A stretch of 64,000 bases of DNA, taken from the NCBI RefSeq assembly GCF_021504595.1, contig NZ_JACSGT010000003.1:496001-560000 (forward strand), given 5' to 3'. The stretch is from Chryseobacterium indicum. Its GTDB lineage: Bacteria > Bacteroidota > Bacteroidia > Flavobacteriales > Weeksellaceae. Shown piece by piece: positions 63,813 through 64,000 of this stretch (positions are counted from its first letter, which is position 1; the number at the start of each line of letters is the position of its first letter). A model generated the notes under the pieces. It was not told the DNA's origin. It did no database searches and worked only from the letters and a program-made list of their open reading frames with translations. Both the position numbers and the translations under genes were made by a program.

Positions 63813-64000
63813 CCGTAGGTTTTATTTACGGTTGTTTTTTATTATTTCATGACATAGGTTTTACCTACGGCTATTAATGTTTTATTTTTTCCATAGGTTT
63901 TCACCTACGGCTACTAATGTTGAACCCTTCGGGCTTAAACGCTGTTTTATTTCGTTCCATAGGTTCTACCTACGGCTATTAATATTGAACCCTTCGGGTT
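63813..64000. repeat. Array of double-hairpin repeats upstream of metZ
   Basis: Four copies of 'CCATAGGTnnnACCTACGG', the first degenerate (63813-63831), then 63852-63870, 63891-63910 and 63957-63975. The last two are followed by 'TTGAACCCTTCGGG'-type hairpins. The array continues past the window. No gene is seen in the 199 bp from metZ to the end. Confidence 0.7.

Noticed and set aside
63802..64000. Possible SAM riboswitch before the methionine genes
   Set aside because: The spacer is made of short repeat hairpins. No SAM-I or SAM-II core was recognised by eye.
63813..64000. CRISPR array
   Set aside because: The copies are unevenly spaced (about 39 and 66 bp), are themselves hairpin pairs, and have similar, not unique, intervening sequence. 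No cas genes are present.
1..64000. tRNA or rRNA genes
   Set aside because: No acceptor/T-arm pattern or rRNA-like segment was recognised on reading. A covariance-model scan was not possible.

Overview
The window looks like chromosomal DNA of a Chryseobacterium-like member of the Flavobacteriia (Bacteroidota). The support is indirect but consistent: AT-rich spacers, Bacteroidota promoter boxes (TAnnTTTG about 20 bp after TTG), several type IX secretion (T9SS) C-terminal sorting domains, Bacteroidota family proteins (DUF4292, DUF4254, DUF2851, DUF1800/DUF1501 pair), bacillithiol synthesis (BshA), and a dense set of short dispersed intergenic repeats. No rRNA, tRNA, CRISPR array, prophage or origin was recognised.

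Layout. 1-7.1 kb: the end of a LuxR-type response regulator, a secreted M43 metalloprotease lipoprotein, and two paralogous secreted M1 metallopeptidases flanking a secreted endonuclease/exonuclease/phosphatase-fold enzyme. 7.1-11 kb: an unusual minus-strand cluster of a DUF2589 protein, two unrecognised proteins, a cytoplasmic-looking subtilisin and a 65-residue protein resembling that subtilisin's own propeptide; this is the best candidate for an undescribed system. 11.5-21.3 kb: SDR reductase, DUF1800/DUF1501 export pair, DUF1573 protein, a two-component system, a divergent HxlR regulator/azoreductase pair and dihydroorotase. 21.4-34.4 kb: mostly plus-strand housekeeping and envelope genes (flippase, nucleotidyltransferase, DUF4292-EnvC-TatA-DUF4254-lipoprotein-RibA, NagZ-like GH3, BshA, DUF2851-PspC-GNAT).

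34.4-47 kb: SIMPL protein, a tandem pair of carboxypeptidase-regulatory-domain proteins, an AddA/RecB-like helicase-nuclease, and a T9SS subtilisin gene broken inside its sorting domain by an IS4-family element with an 11-bp target duplication. Ferritin, a Spy/CpxP-like protein and a Gly/Asn/Arg-rich secreted protein follow. 47-55.5 kb: DPE2-like 4-alpha-glucanotransferase, a T9SS protein, CysS, DinB, FolE and a GNAT-like protein.

55.5-64 kb: a minus-strand methionine region running metZ, homocysteine methyltransferase half of MetH, fatty-acid desaturase, cobalamin half of MetH, a T9SS cargo gene, metF. Together these make homocysteine by direct sulfhydrylation and methylate it with 5-methyl-THF supplied by MetF. 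MetH is split in two by the desaturase gene, and a secreted protein gene sits inside the folate/methionine run. The upstream end carries an array of small double-hairpin repeats.
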